DNA of 64,000 bases from Noviherbaspirillum sp. UKPF54. Its GTDB lineage: Bacteria > Pseudomonadota > Gammaproteobacteria > Burkholderiales > Burkholderiaceae_D. The stretch spans positions 3,658,001-3,722,000 of the forward strand of contig NZ_CP040128.1 in the NCBI RefSeq assembly GCF_007874125.1, written 5' to 3'. The notes below the pieces were generated by a model. It did no database searches, had not been told where the DNA came from, and saw only the letters and a program-made list of their open reading frames with translations. This document shows, piece by piece, positions 51,283-59,454 of the stretch; the first letter of the stretch is position 1, and the number at the start of each line of letters is the position of its first letter. A program made the position numbers and the translations under genes.

Positions 51283-53769
51283 GTGAGCCCCATGCGCGCA
51301 ACCAAACCGACGGCCGCAGACGCGGCACTGTGCGCCAGTGAAGAGAAATACCGCGACATCCTCGAAACCATCGAGGACGTGTATTACGAAGTCGATTTGA
51401 AAGGCAAATTCGTGCTGTACAACAGCGCCTTTTGCCGCATGCTCGGCTATACGGCCGAGGAATTGATCGGCCTCGGCAACCGGGATCTGCAGACTCCGGA
51501 GATGGCATCGCACACCTACGGCATCTTCAATCAGGTGTATCGCACCGGTGTTCCGGCCAGACAGTGCGACTGGGAACTGGTGCGCAAGGACGGCAGCGCC
51601 CTAATCGTCGAGAGTTCGGTGCAGCTCGTGCGCAACCGCCAGGGCGATGCAACCGGATTTCGCGGCATGATGCGCGACGTGACGGCGCTGCGCAAAACGG
51701 AACAGGCCCTGCGCGAAAGCGAGGCGAAATACCGCAGCATCATCGAAACCATCGAAGACCCATACTACGAGGTCGACCTGCACGGCGCGCTGGTGCTGGT
51801 GAACTCTGCCTTCTGCCGCATGCTCGGCTACACGGAAAGCGAACTGATCGGCCACAACTACAGCGACTTCCAGGCGCCGGAGGTGGCCGCGCGCGTCTTC
51901 ACGGTGTTCAACCAGGCTTTCCGCACCGGCACGCCTGGCAGCAGCGTCGACTGGGAGATGATCCGCAAGGATGGCGCCCGGGTCACCGGCGAGGGCTCGC
52001 TGCAGCTGGTGCGCGGCCTGAATGGCAAAGTGGCCGGCTTTCGCGGCATCCTGCGCGACGTCACCGAACGGCGCAAGATGGAACAGGCCTTGCGCGAGAG
52101 CGAGGCGCGCTTCCGCGCGCTGACCAACCTGTCGTCCGACTGGTACTGGGAGCAGGACGCGGACTTCCGCTATACGCGCATGGAAAGCCGCAACGAGAAG
52201 ACCGATTCGACGCAGCACGCGTTGCTCGGCAAGCGGCCGTGGGATGCCGGGTTGCAGATCGACGGCGGCTGGGAGTCGCATCGCGCGCTGCTGGACACGC
52301 ACGCCTCGTTTCGCGACGTGATCATGCACCGCCGCCTCGACGACGGCCGCCCGTACTTCATCAGCGTCAGCGGCGAGGCGGTGTTCGATGGCGAGGGACG
52401 CTTCGCCGGCTACCGCGGCGTGTCGCGCGAGATCACCGACCAGAAGATCGCGGAAGAACGCATCCAGCACCTGGCCACGCACGACGCCCTCACCGGCCTG
52501 CCCAACCGCGCCATGTTCAGCCACCTGCTCGGCCTGGCGATCCCGGCGGCGCAGCGCTACCAGCGCGGCTTCGCGGTGCTGTTCATCGACCTCGACCGCT
52601 TCAAGTTCATCAACGACACGCTCGGCCATGAAGCCGGCGACAAGCTGCTCATGGAAGTGTCGACGCGCCTGCGCGAAACGCTGCGCGCCGACGACGTGGT
52701 GGCGCGCCTGGGCGGCGACGAATTCGTGGTGCTGCTGCGCGAAGCCGGCGACACCGAGCAGATCGCGGCGGTGGCGCGCAAGCTGCTGTCGGCCGCCATC
52801 AAGCCGGTCGAATTGCTCGGCCGCGAGTGCCGGGTGACGGCCAGCATCGGCGTCGCGATGTACCCGCAGGACGGCGAGGATGAACAGTCGTTGATGAAGA
52901 ACGCCGACATTGCGATGTACTTCGCCAAGGAAGAAGGCAAGAACAATTTCCAGTTCTTCTCGAAAGACATCAAGTCGCAGTCGCTCGAGCGCCTGCTGCT
53001 CGAAAACCACCTGCGGCGCGCCATCGACCGCGGCGAACTGTCGCTGCATTACCAGGGCAAGCGCGACCTGGCGTCCGGCGCCATTACCGGCGTCGAGGCG
53101 CTGCTGCGCTGGAACAATCCGGAACTGGGCGCGGTGTCGCCGGCGCAGTTCATCCCGGTGGCGGAAGAAACCGGGATGATCGTCCCGATCGGCAAATGGG
53201 TGCTGGACCAGGCCTGCCGGCAAAACATGGCGTGGCAGAGCGCCGGCCTGCCGCCGATCTGCATGGCGGTGAACCTGTCGCCACGCCAGTTCGCCGACGA
53301 ACACCTGCTGCCGGATATCGCCGCCATCCTTGAAGAGACCGGCATGCCGGCGCACCTGCTGGAGCTGGAGATCACCGAAAGCATGGTGATCCACCACCCC
53401 GGCAGCGCGCTCAAGCTGCTGCAGGCGATCAAGCAGATGGGCGTGCGCCTGGCGATCGACGATTTCGGCACCGGCTATTCGTCGCTCGGCCAGCTGAAGA
53501 ACTTCCCGATCGACACGCTCAAGGTCGACCGCTCCTTCATCCGCGACCTCGCCACCAATGCCGAGGACAAGGCGATCACCGAGGCGATCATCGCCATGGG
53601 CAAGACGCTGTCGCTGACGGTGGTGGCCGAAGGCGTCGAAACGATGGAGCAGGAAGCCTTCCTGCGCACCCATGCGTGCGACGAAATGCAGGGCTATTAC
53701 TTCAGCAAGCCGGTGCCGCCGGACGAGTTCGCGCAGTTGTTGGACACGCATGGCGGCGCGGTGAAATAG
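51283..53769 (+). CDS. PAS-PAS-PAS-GGDEF-EAL c-di-GMP signalling protein (soluble)
   Basis: The 828-aa soluble protein has three PAS/PAC units (about 15-130, 145-260, 265-385). The first two are near-duplicates ([30 protein letters not shown] and [30 protein letters not shown]). Then comes GGDEF at 400-555 ([17 protein letters not shown]), with RADD in the RxxD inhibition-site position, and EAL at 570-820 ([61 protein letters not shown]). Both enzymatic sites look intact. The GTG at 51283 is chosen because GGGAG stands 7 bases ahead; ATG 51292 or TTG 51211 are alternatives. Two hairpins follow the stop. Confidence 0.93.
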   Translation: MSPMRATKPTAADAALCASEEKYRDILETIEDVYYEVDLKGKFVLYNSAFCRMLGYTAEELIGLGNRDLQTPEMASHTYGIFNQVYRTGVPARQCDWELVRKDGSALIVESSVQLVRNRQGDATGFRGMMRDVTALRKTEQALRESEAKYRSIIETIEDPYYEVDLHGALVLVNSAFCRMLGYTESELIGHNYSDFQAPEVAARVFTVFNQAFRTGTPGSSVDWEMIRKDGARVTGEGSLQLVRGLNGKVAGFRGILRDVTERRKMEQALRESEARFRALTNLSSDWYWEQDADFRYTRMESRNEKTDSTQHALLGKRPWDAGLQIDGGWESHRALLDTHASFRDVIMHRRLDDGRPYFISVSGEAVFDGEGRFAGYRGVSREITDQKIAEERIQHLATHDALTGLPNRAMFSHLLGLAIPAAQRYQRGFAVLFIDLDRFKFINDTLGHEAGDKLLMEVSTRLRETLRADDVVARLGGDEFVVLLREAGDTEQIAAVARKLLSAAIKPVELLGRECRVTASIGVAMYPQDGEDEQSLMKNADIAMYFAKEEGKNNFQFFSKDIKSQSLERLLLENHLRRAIDRGELSLHYQGKRDLASGAITGVEALLRWNNPELGAVSPAQFIPVAEETGMIVPIGKWVLDQACRQNMAWQSAGLPPICMAVNLSPRQFADEHLLPDIAAILEETGMPAHLLELEITESMVIHHPGSALKLLQAIKQMGVRLAIDDFGTGYSSLGQLKNFPIDTLKVDRSFIRDLATNAEDKAITEAIIAMGKTLSLTVVAEGVETMEQEAFLRTHACDEMQGYYFSKPVPPDEFAQLLDTHGGAVK

Positions 53770-53786
53770 CAGACAGCGTGCGCAAA

Positions 53787-53857
53787 GTCAGCCGCGCGGC
53801 AATCTCGCGGCTGACGTGAAGGGGAAGGCATTTTGAAAAATTGTCATCCCCTTCACG
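53787..53857 (+). terminator. Two consecutive hairpins after the GGDEF-EAL gene
   Basis: A 10-bp stem (GTCAGCCGCG / CGCGGCTGAC, 53787-53815) is followed at once by an 11-bp stem (CGTGAAGGGGA / TCCCCTTCACG, 53815-53857), whose loop carries TTTTGAAAAATTG. No long T-run follows. They probably end or slow transcription between the two genes. Confidence 0.5.
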
Positions 53858-53947
53858 CCCCTCTCCATTCCTTAAAACAATTTCTTTTCGGAACTATAGT
53901 TCCTTGAAGCATGTCTGAGCGCAGCACAATAACCACGCCGCCCTCAG

Positions 53948-55105
53948 ATGACATTAACCGTCCACCAACGCGCCCTCCTCCCGCTGATCGGCCTGCAAGG
54001 CGCGGTCGGCAGCCTGGGCGGCTTCATCGGCTTTTTCGTGATGGGGTCGAACGACCTGCAAGCGATCCTGCGCTATACCGCGATCATGATGACGACGGCG
54101 CTGGCGGTGATCTTTCTCACCTATTACGCCGGCGCGCGCTTTCACCTGAACGGCAGGCGGCTCATGCGCCTGGGCTTCCTGATCCCGGGCGTGCTGTTTC
54201 TCTTTTGCTCCGGCAGCGTCGCCATGATGGCCATCGCGTTCGGCGCTTACATCGGCATGAGCGCCGGCGCGCGCCACGCGCTGGAAATGTTCCTGCTGCA
54301 CGACGCCGAGCGCGACATTTATGCCGCGCGCAGCGGCACGCTGACGGTGATGTGCAGCGTCGCCGCCACGCTGCTGGCGACGCTGCTGCTGGCCGGGCTG
54401 GCCGAACAAAGCCATTACGTGTTCTGGCTGTACGGGGCGTTGAGCATCGGCGGCGCCTGGCTCTTGGGCAAGGCGCTGCCCGACACGCCGCCGGTGGCGC
54501 TCAAGGCGCCACTGGCCATCCTCAGGCAGCCGCAGTTCGTGGCCTGCTTTCCGATGTTTTTCCTCGAATCCGGCCTGTTCGGCATCAACCAGGCGATGGC
54601 GTCGGCCGGCGCGGTGAAAGCCCTGGGCAGCGCCAGCCAGTTCGGCTGGGTCGCCACCGCCGCCGGGCTGGCCGGCGGCGTCGCGCTGTACTTCACTCGC
54701 AAGAACCGCCATGTCCACAACCGCACCCGCTGGCTGGGCGGCGCCTGCCTGGTCGTGAGCCTGTCTTTCGTGTTCCTGGGCGCGAGCGTGTGGCTGCCGG
54801 TGCTGTACGTCGGCCACTCGATCCTGAAGGCGGCCGGCACGCCGTTCCTGTCGGCCAGCCAGCAAGTGCTCACGCAGCGCGCGCTCGATATCCAGGGTGC
54901 GCTGCCGGATCGCATCTTCGCGCGCGAACTGGTGCTGTGGATGTTGCGCATGGGGTCGCTGGTGCTGTTCTGGCCGCTGGCTGCGGTGCTGTCGCCGATG
55001 CACCTGCTGGTCGCCGGCTCGGCCTTGCTGGCGGCGGCCACCGCGCTGCAGTATGCGATCGGCAAGGCGTTTTTCTGGCAGGGCGCCGAACGGCAAACCG
55101 CTTGA
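53948..55105 (+). CDS. MFS-like polytopic membrane protein
   Basis: The 385-aa protein has about eleven or twelve hydrophobic helices with short loops (for example LIGLQGAVGSLGGFIGFFVMG, IMMTTALAVIFLTYYAGA, LTVMCSVAATLLATLLLAGL, GWVATAAGLAGGVALYF, LLVAGSALLAAATALQYAIG). Organisation into two halves with a longer central loop (ALPDTPPVALKAPLAILRQPQF) suggests a major-facilitator transporter, but no signature motif allows a family or substrate call. The ATG at 53948 has no clear ribosome-binding site, and no better in-frame start exists. It is followed by about 300 bases without a gene and then the ABC operon. Confidence 0.72.
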   Translation: MTLTVHQRALLPLIGLQGAVGSLGGFIGFFVMGSNDLQAILRYTAIMMTTALAVIFLTYYAGARFHLNGRRLMRLGFLIPGVLFLFCSGSVAMMAIAFGAYIGMSAGARHALEMFLLHDAERDIYAARSGTLTVMCSVAATLLATLLLAGLAEQSHYVFWLYGALSIGGAWLLGKALPDTPPVALKAPLAILRQPQFVACFPMFFLESGLFGINQAMASAGAVKALGSASQFGWVATAAGLAGGVALYFTRKNRHVHNRTRWLGGACLVVSLSFVFLGASVWLPVLYVGHSILKAAGTPFLSASQQVLTQRALDIQGALPDRIFARELVLWMLRMGSLVLFWPLAAVLSPMHLLVAGSALLAAATALQYAIGKAFFWQGAERQTA

Positions 55106-55401
55106 CGCGGCCGGCGCAGGGAGTTGCCATTCATCCAATACCGGCGCACATCGCACGTACTAGCCACAATGCAAGAAAAGCAGGGTGCGCGGTATCATGT
55201 CATATTCGATTTCCATATAAGCATAAGCGGTAAAAATTGTTGTGCCTGACCGGGCAGGCCGCTACAGTTTCATATATCGAAAAGTAATTAAACCTCGCAG
55301 TAGTATTACTCCCTGGCGCAATGGGTATCCGGCTGCATTCCGGCGCGCTGATCCCTTCGTTTTTCTCCCGCGTCCGCCCCTGGCGGCAAGAATAGATTTG
55401 A

Positions 55402-56175
55402 ATGAAGCTGTCTTTTAAACATACCGCGAAAAGCTTTGGCGGCCTGCAGGTCATCAAGGACTTCAGTCGCGACTTTGAAGAAGGCGAACTGGTCGCGCTG
55501 GTCGGCCCTTCCGGCTGTGGCAAGTCGACCCTGCTGCATATCGCCGCCGGCCTGGAAAAGCCGAGCGCCGGCAGCGTGCTGGCCGACGGCAAGGCGGTGG
55601 CCGGCCCCCACCCGGAACGCATGCTGATGTTCCAGGAAAACGCGCTCTACCCGTGGCTGACGCTGGCGCAGAACGTCGCCATGGCGCTCGAACTGCAAAA
55701 GGTCGACAAGAAGCAGGCGCGCGAGCAAGCCGTGCAGTGGCTGGCAAAGGTCAAGCTCAAGGGTTTCGAGGATTACTATCCGCACCAGGTATCCGGCGGC
55801 ATGCGGCAGCGCGCGGCGCTGGCGCGCGCCTTCATCTCGCATCCGAAGGTGCTGCTCTTGGACGAGCCGTTCGGCGCGCTCGACGCGTTGACGCGCATGA
55901 CGCTGCAGGACGCGCTGCGCGAGCTGATCCGCGAGGCGCGCCCGACGGTGCTGCTGGTGACGCACGATGTGGACGAGGCGCTGTTTTTGGCCGACCGCAT
56001 CCTGGTGTTCAGCCCCCGCCCGGCCACGGTGCTGCAGGAATTCAACCTCGCGCATCTCGAAAAGACGCACGACCTGTCGGACTTCGCCGAAGTGCGCCGC
56101 GAGATCCTGGGCTTGCTCGGCATTCGCGCCGAGCACGAAGACAATATTGCCATTATTGAAGGAGCAGGAATATGA
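55402..56175 (+). CDS. ABC transporter ATP-binding protein (nitrate/sulfonate/taurine type)
   Basis: The 257-aa ATPase has Walker A GPSGCGKST (about residue 39), a Q-loop (MLMFQENALYPWLTL), the signature VSGGMRQRAALARAF, Walker B KVLLLDEPFGALD and the switch HDVDEALFLADRI. Its length and LYPWLTL context fit the SsuB/TauB/NrtD group that energises uptake of sulfonates, taurine, nitrate or related small organics. The C-terminal 30 residues (DLSDFAEVRREILGLLGIRAE) are typical. It overlaps the substrate-binding gene by 4 bases (ATGA). The start has only a weak upstream GA-rich element. Confidence 0.93.
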   Translation: MKLSFKHTAKSFGGLQVIKDFSRDFEEGELVALVGPSGCGKSTLLHIAAGLEKPSAGSVLADGKAVAGPHPERMLMFQENALYPWLTLAQNVAMALELQKVDKKQAREQAVQWLAKVKLKGFEDYYPHQVSGGMRQRAALARAFISHPKVLLLDEPFGALDALTRMTLQDALRELIREARPTVLLVTHDVDEALFLADRILVFSPRPATVLQEFNLAHLEKTHDLSDFAEVRREILGLLGIRAEHEDNIAIIEGAGI

Positions 56176-57167
56176 AACTGTCGAAGCTACTCATTCCGGC
56201 GCTGGCCGCCTTCGCCTTTGCCGGCCATGCCGACGCCAACGAAAAATTCAAGGTCGGCTACCTGCGTGTGATGGATGACGCGCAGGCGATCGTGGCGCAG
56301 GAAGCGGGCTACTACAAGAAGCACGGCCTGGACGTGGAACTGGTCGAGTTCAAGTCCGGCACCGACCTGATCAAGGCCATCGTCGGCGGCCAGCTCGATT
56401 CCGGCGTGCTCGGCTTCACCAACGCCATCGCCTGGGCTTCCAAGGGCGCCGACCTGAAGGTGGTGGGCGGCGCGCAGCAGGGCTACCACGCGGTCGTGGC
56501 GCGCGAAGACGCCGGCATCAACAAGGTCGCCGACCTGAAGGGCAAGACGCTCGCCTCGCAAGCCGAAGGCAGCACCGCCGACACGGTGTTGAAAGGCGTG
56601 GTGCTGAAACAGGCAGGCTTGAAACCCGACGACGTGAATGTGATGGGCGTAAGCCCGCAGGTCGCGGTGCAGTCGCTGGTGGGCAAGCGCGTCGACGCCG
56701 CCTTCCTGTTCGAGCCGCAGGCATCGATCGCCAAGCTGATCGCGCCGGTCAAACAAGTGTATGAGATCGGCGAAGTGTGGCCCTTCCCGTGCATGGTCGT
56801 GATCACCTCCGGCGACACCCTGAAAAAGCGCAAGGACGCGGTATGGAAATCGCTCGACGCGCAGCGCGAAGCGATCGACCTGCTGCAGAAGAAGCCGGCC
56901 GACGCCTCGAAACTGATCGCCGGCTACTTCATCGCCGAGCCGACCCTGAAGACGCTGAAGAAGGGCGACGTCCCGCGCGAAACCGTGATCACCGAAGCGA
57001 TCAAGAGCCAGACCTTCACCCCGGCCGTGACGCCCAAGGAGCAGGCGCGCATGCAGGAAATCGCCGACATCCTGCAGGAGCAGGGATCGCTCAAGACGCG
57101 CGACGGCAAGCCGTTCGACGTCAAGAACGTGCTGGACCTGAGCTGGCAGAAGGAACGCAAGCTGTAA
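56172..57167 (+). CDS. ABC transporter substrate-binding protein (SsuA/TauA/NMT1-like)
   Basis: A signal peptide (KLSKLLIPALAAFAFAGHADA) precedes a type II periplasmic binding fold: EKFKVGYLRVMDDAQAIVAQEAGYYKKHGLDVELVEFKSGTDLIKAIVGGQLDSGVLGFTNAIAW is the usual N-lobe of NMT1/SsuA proteins. LASQAEGSTADTVLKGVVLKQAGLKPDDV and KRVDAAFLFEPQASIAK form the C-lobe. Ligand cannot be named; the family binds sulfonates, taurine, nitrate, thiamine precursors and others. The gene follows the ATPase with an ATGA overlap. Downstream, two hairpins separate it from the permease gene, possibly allowing more binding protein than permease to be made. Confidence 0.92.
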   Translation: MKLSKLLIPALAAFAFAGHADANEKFKVGYLRVMDDAQAIVAQEAGYYKKHGLDVELVEFKSGTDLIKAIVGGQLDSGVLGFTNAIAWASKGADLKVVGGAQQGYHAVVAREDAGINKVADLKGKTLASQAEGSTADTVLKGVVLKQAGLKPDDVNVMGVSPQVAVQSLVGKRVDAAFLFEPQASIAKLIAPVKQVYEIGEVWPFPCMVVITSGDTLKKRKDAVWKSLDAQREAIDLLQKKPADASKLIAGYFIAEPTLKTLKKGDVPRETVITEAIKSQTFTPAVTPKEQARMQEIADILQEQGSLKTRDGKPFDVKNVLDLSWQKERKL

Positions 57168-57172
57168 TGAAT

Positions 57173-57237
57173 CTTCCTTCTCCCGCGGGAGAAGGAAGTC
57201 AACATCAAGAACAAAAATGGCCGGCACCGCCGGCCAT
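57173..57237 (+). repeat. Two hairpins inside the ABC operon
   Basis: Positions 57173-57198 are a perfect 26-bp palindrome (left half CTTCCTTCTCCCG). Positions 57217-57237 form a 9-bp stem (ATGGCCGGC / GCCGGCCAT) with a 3-base loop. They lie between the binding-protein stop and the permease start. They may stabilise the upstream mRNA or attenuate read-through. Confidence 0.65.
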
Positions 57238-57252
57238 CTCATTTAGAACGAC

Positions 57253-58026
57253 ATGAGCAACAAGACCCGCATCACCGGCCACCGCAAGCGCCTCGCCTTC
57301 ATCCTCGCCGTCGCCGTCATCCTGTTCGCCTGGCAGCTCGCCGCCTGGTCGCTGCCGGCGTTTCTGATGCCGGATGTGCCGACCGTGATCGCGCGCCTGT
57401 GGCAGGAGCTGCAAGCCGACGGCTTTCGCGCGGCGCTGGCCGGCAGCCTCGGCCGGCTCGGCGCGGGCTACGGCTCGGCGATGGTGCTGGGCGTGGGGTT
57501 CGGCCTGATCGGCGCGGTGCTGTTCTTCTTCCGCGAAGTGCTGAAGTCCGCGATCATCATCCTGCAGTCGATTCCCTCGATCGCCTGGGTGCCGCTGCTG
57601 TTGATCGTGATGGGCTTCGGCAGCACGCCGATCATCGTGGTGGTCGCCATCGCCGCCTTCTTCCCGGCCGCGCTGTCGGTGATGAACGCCACCGAAAGCG
57701 TGCAGCACGTGCACGTGTCGGCCGCGCGCGTGATGGGCGCGTCGCGCTGGGAACTGCTCAAGCGCGTCTACCTGCCGGCCGTCATGCCGGAGCTGATCAC
57801 CGGCGCGCAGCTGGCGTTCGGCAACGCATGGCGCGCGCTGATCTCCGCCGAAATGCTGGTCGGCTTCGGCAAGGGCCTGGGCCGCTCGCTGTCCTACGCC
57901 GGCGAAACCGCCGACATGGTGGGCGTGATGACCAACATCCTCGCCATCGCGATCCTCGCGCCGCTGATCGACCAGCTGCTGCTGGAGCGCCTGAAGCACC
58001 GCGTGCTGCGCTACCAGTACGTATGA
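57253..58026 (+). CDS. ABC transporter permease (SsuC/TauC type)
   Basis: The 257-aa protein has about six transmembrane helices (LAFILAVAVILFAWQLAAW, LGVGFGLIGAVLFFF, IAWVPLLLIVMGFGSTPIIVVVAIAAFFPA, MTNILAIAILAPLIDQLLL). The coupling-helix region, VSAARVMGASRWELLKRVYLPAVMPELITGAQLAFGNAWRALISAEML, matches the EAA motif that contacts the ATPase. It completes the transporter encoded by the two preceding genes. Its stop overlaps the next ATG (ATGA). The start at 57253 is close behind the second hairpin and lacks a strong ribosome-binding site, so its translation may depend on upstream folding. Confidence 0.92.
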   Translation: MSNKTRITGHRKRLAFILAVAVILFAWQLAAWSLPAFLMPDVPTVIARLWQELQADGFRAALAGSLGRLGAGYGSAMVLGVGFGLIGAVLFFFREVLKSAIIILQSIPSIAWVPLLLIVMGFGSTPIIVVVAIAAFFPAALSVMNATESVQHVHVSAARVMGASRWELLKRVYLPAVMPELITGAQLAFGNAWRALISAEMLVGFGKGLGRSLSYAGETADMVGVMTNILAIAILAPLIDQLLLERLKHRVLRYQYV

Positions 58027-58826
58027 CCATGATTGCCGCGCCGCGCCCGCTGCCGTTCCTTACGCGCATACTGCTCGCGGCGGCGCTGGCCTGCGCCTGC
58101 GCGGGCGCCCTCGGCGCCGACGCGCTGGAGCGCGCAAAACAGCGCGGCAAACTGGTGGCGGGCATCCAGTACGTCGTGCCCGAATACCAGGCCGGCGCCA
58201 AGTTCCGCACGCCGGAAGCGCTCGACACGGTGCTGCTCGAAGACGCCGCCCGCCGCCTGCAGCTGCCGCTCGCCACGGTGCGCGCCCAATCCGGCAAGGC
58301 CGACATCACGCTTGCGGCGCTCCCTGAAAACGCGCCACGGCGCGACGGCGTCACCGTCATCCCCACCGGCTATGCCGCCGGCCCGATGGCGATCATGCGT
58401 ACCGACACCAGCATCAAGACGTGGGAACAATTAAAGGGCCGCAAGGTCTGCGTATCGGCGGGCGGACGCTACGCCGGCATGATGGAAACGAAATACGGCG
58501 CGATCGAACTGCCCTACGCGGCGCCGGCGGACGCGCTCATCGCGCTGCGCACCGGCCTGTGCGACGCGGCAGTGCACGACAGCGCGCTGCTGGAAGAATT
58601 GATCAAGCTGCCGGAATGGAAAAAGTTTTCGGCAAGATTGCCGGCCGGACCGCGCAGCATGCTCGCCTTCGTAGTACCGGCATCGGACAAAAAGACCGCA
58701 GCTTTCCTCACGCAGGTCGCCAAGGACTGGAAGTCAGGCGGCTTGCCGGATCAGCTGATGAAGAAGGCGGTGCGCAATATCGCGTTCGAGGTCTATCTCG
58801 ACCAGGAGGTGCCGGACTGCCATTAA
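58023..58826 (+). CDS. Second periplasmic solute-binding-like protein (family-3 fold) in the ABC operon
   Basis: The 267-aa product has a signal peptide (PFLTRILLAAALACACAGALGA) and then DALERAKQRGKLVAGIQYVVPEYQ, the opening of amino-acid-type (SBP_bac_3) binding proteins. It also has TSIKTWEQLKGRKVCVSAGGRYAGMM and ALIALRTGLCDAAVHDSALLEELI, the hinge and C-lobe. The usual aromatic/acidic ligand box is not obvious. It starts with an ATGA overlap on the permease, so it belongs to the same operon as a binding protein of a different fold class. Cys pairs (CVSAGG..., LCDAAV) might form a disulfide. It could widen substrate range or sense the ligand. Confidence 0.82.
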   Translation: MTMIAAPRPLPFLTRILLAAALACACAGALGADALERAKQRGKLVAGIQYVVPEYQAGAKFRTPEALDTVLLEDAARRLQLPLATVRAQSGKADITLAALPENAPRRDGVTVIPTGYAAGPMAIMRTDTSIKTWEQLKGRKVCVSAGGRYAGMMETKYGAIELPYAAPADALIALRTGLCDAAVHDSALLEELIKLPEWKKFSARLPAGPRSMLAFVVPASDKKTAAFLTQVAKDWKSGGLPDQLMKKAVRNIAFEVYLDQEVPDCH

Positions 58827-58896
58827 AGGCAACCGCCAAAAATACCTCTTGAAATACCTCCCATCAGTCCCATCTTGGGAGTACAGTACTGCTTTT

Positions 58897-59273
58897 GGGG
58901 GCGACCTGGTTTCGACAGGGGTTGCAAAGCAGCGCAGGGCATACCGAGGACTGGCTACCTCGTTAATCCAACCGGAAATGCTTAAATGCAAACGATGAAT
59001 CTTACGCTCTCGCAGCGTAAACCTCTAGGAACCTAAGAACTTTCTAGCTCTGCACCATCTCTTCCCTGGGGTGGGCTGGCAACAGCAGCAGAGTCATATA
59101 CAGGGAATCGCGTTATGTCGGGTCACTTGGCATGACGTTAAATTTAGGTGACTCGTCTTGACGAAGCGTGTGCGTCCGCGTCGGCAGGGTTAAAACCAAT
59201 TGGCAGCACTAAGTATGTAGAACTGTCTGTAGAGTGCTTCTGGACGCGGGTTCGATTCCCGCCGCCTCCACCA
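58897..59273 (+). ncRNA. ssrA: Transfer-messenger RNA (tmRNA, ssrA)
   Basis: The RNA rescues stalled ribosomes and tags the unfinished protein. The 5' end GGGGGCGACCTGG pairs with CGCCTCC at 59263-59269 to form the acceptor stem (one G-U pair). The discriminator A and an encoded CCA follow. The T-arm GCGGGTTCGATTCCCGC is clear at the 3' end. The resume codon and tag reading frame at 58988-59020 encode ANDESYALAA and a TAA stop, a normal SsrA degron ending in ALAA. It is one-piece rather than the permuted alphaproteobacterial form. Its 3' end is a classical integration target and an integrase gene follows directly. Confidence 0.97.
59251..59273. other. Putative attachment site (attL) at the 3' end of ssrA
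   Basis: The tmRNA T-arm and acceptor end is intact and is followed within 200 bases by an outward-reading tyrosine integrase gene on the same strand. This is the usual arrangement after integration at ssrA. The matching direct repeat should lie beyond the right edge; none was seen inside the window. Confidence 0.55.
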
Positions 59274-59305
59274 AATTCAAATCTTGCAGCATCGCAAGAA
59301 AGCTC

Positions 59306-59340
59306 AAAAGCCGCATCCCGCCTGGGTTTGCGGCTTTTTT
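59306..59340 (+). terminator. Rho-independent terminator of ssrA
   Basis: AAAGCCGCA (59307-59315) pairs with TGCGGCTTT (59329-59337) and is followed by TTTTTT. It lies 33 bases after the tmRNA CCA end. Confidence 0.88.
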
Positions 59341-59454
59341 GTTGTCTCATGCCGTTTTTCCTGATCCAATAACAGCTACCGCAGATGGCGGTATGTACGA
59401 CGGTATTCCGGCTACCGCCACAGCGAGCTACCGTCGCCACGCCAGGAGCACGCT

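Noticed and set aside
55106..55401. Possible riboswitch ahead of the ABC operon
   Set aside because: Looked for guanidine, TPP and similar conserved cores and saw none; a covariance-model search would decide.
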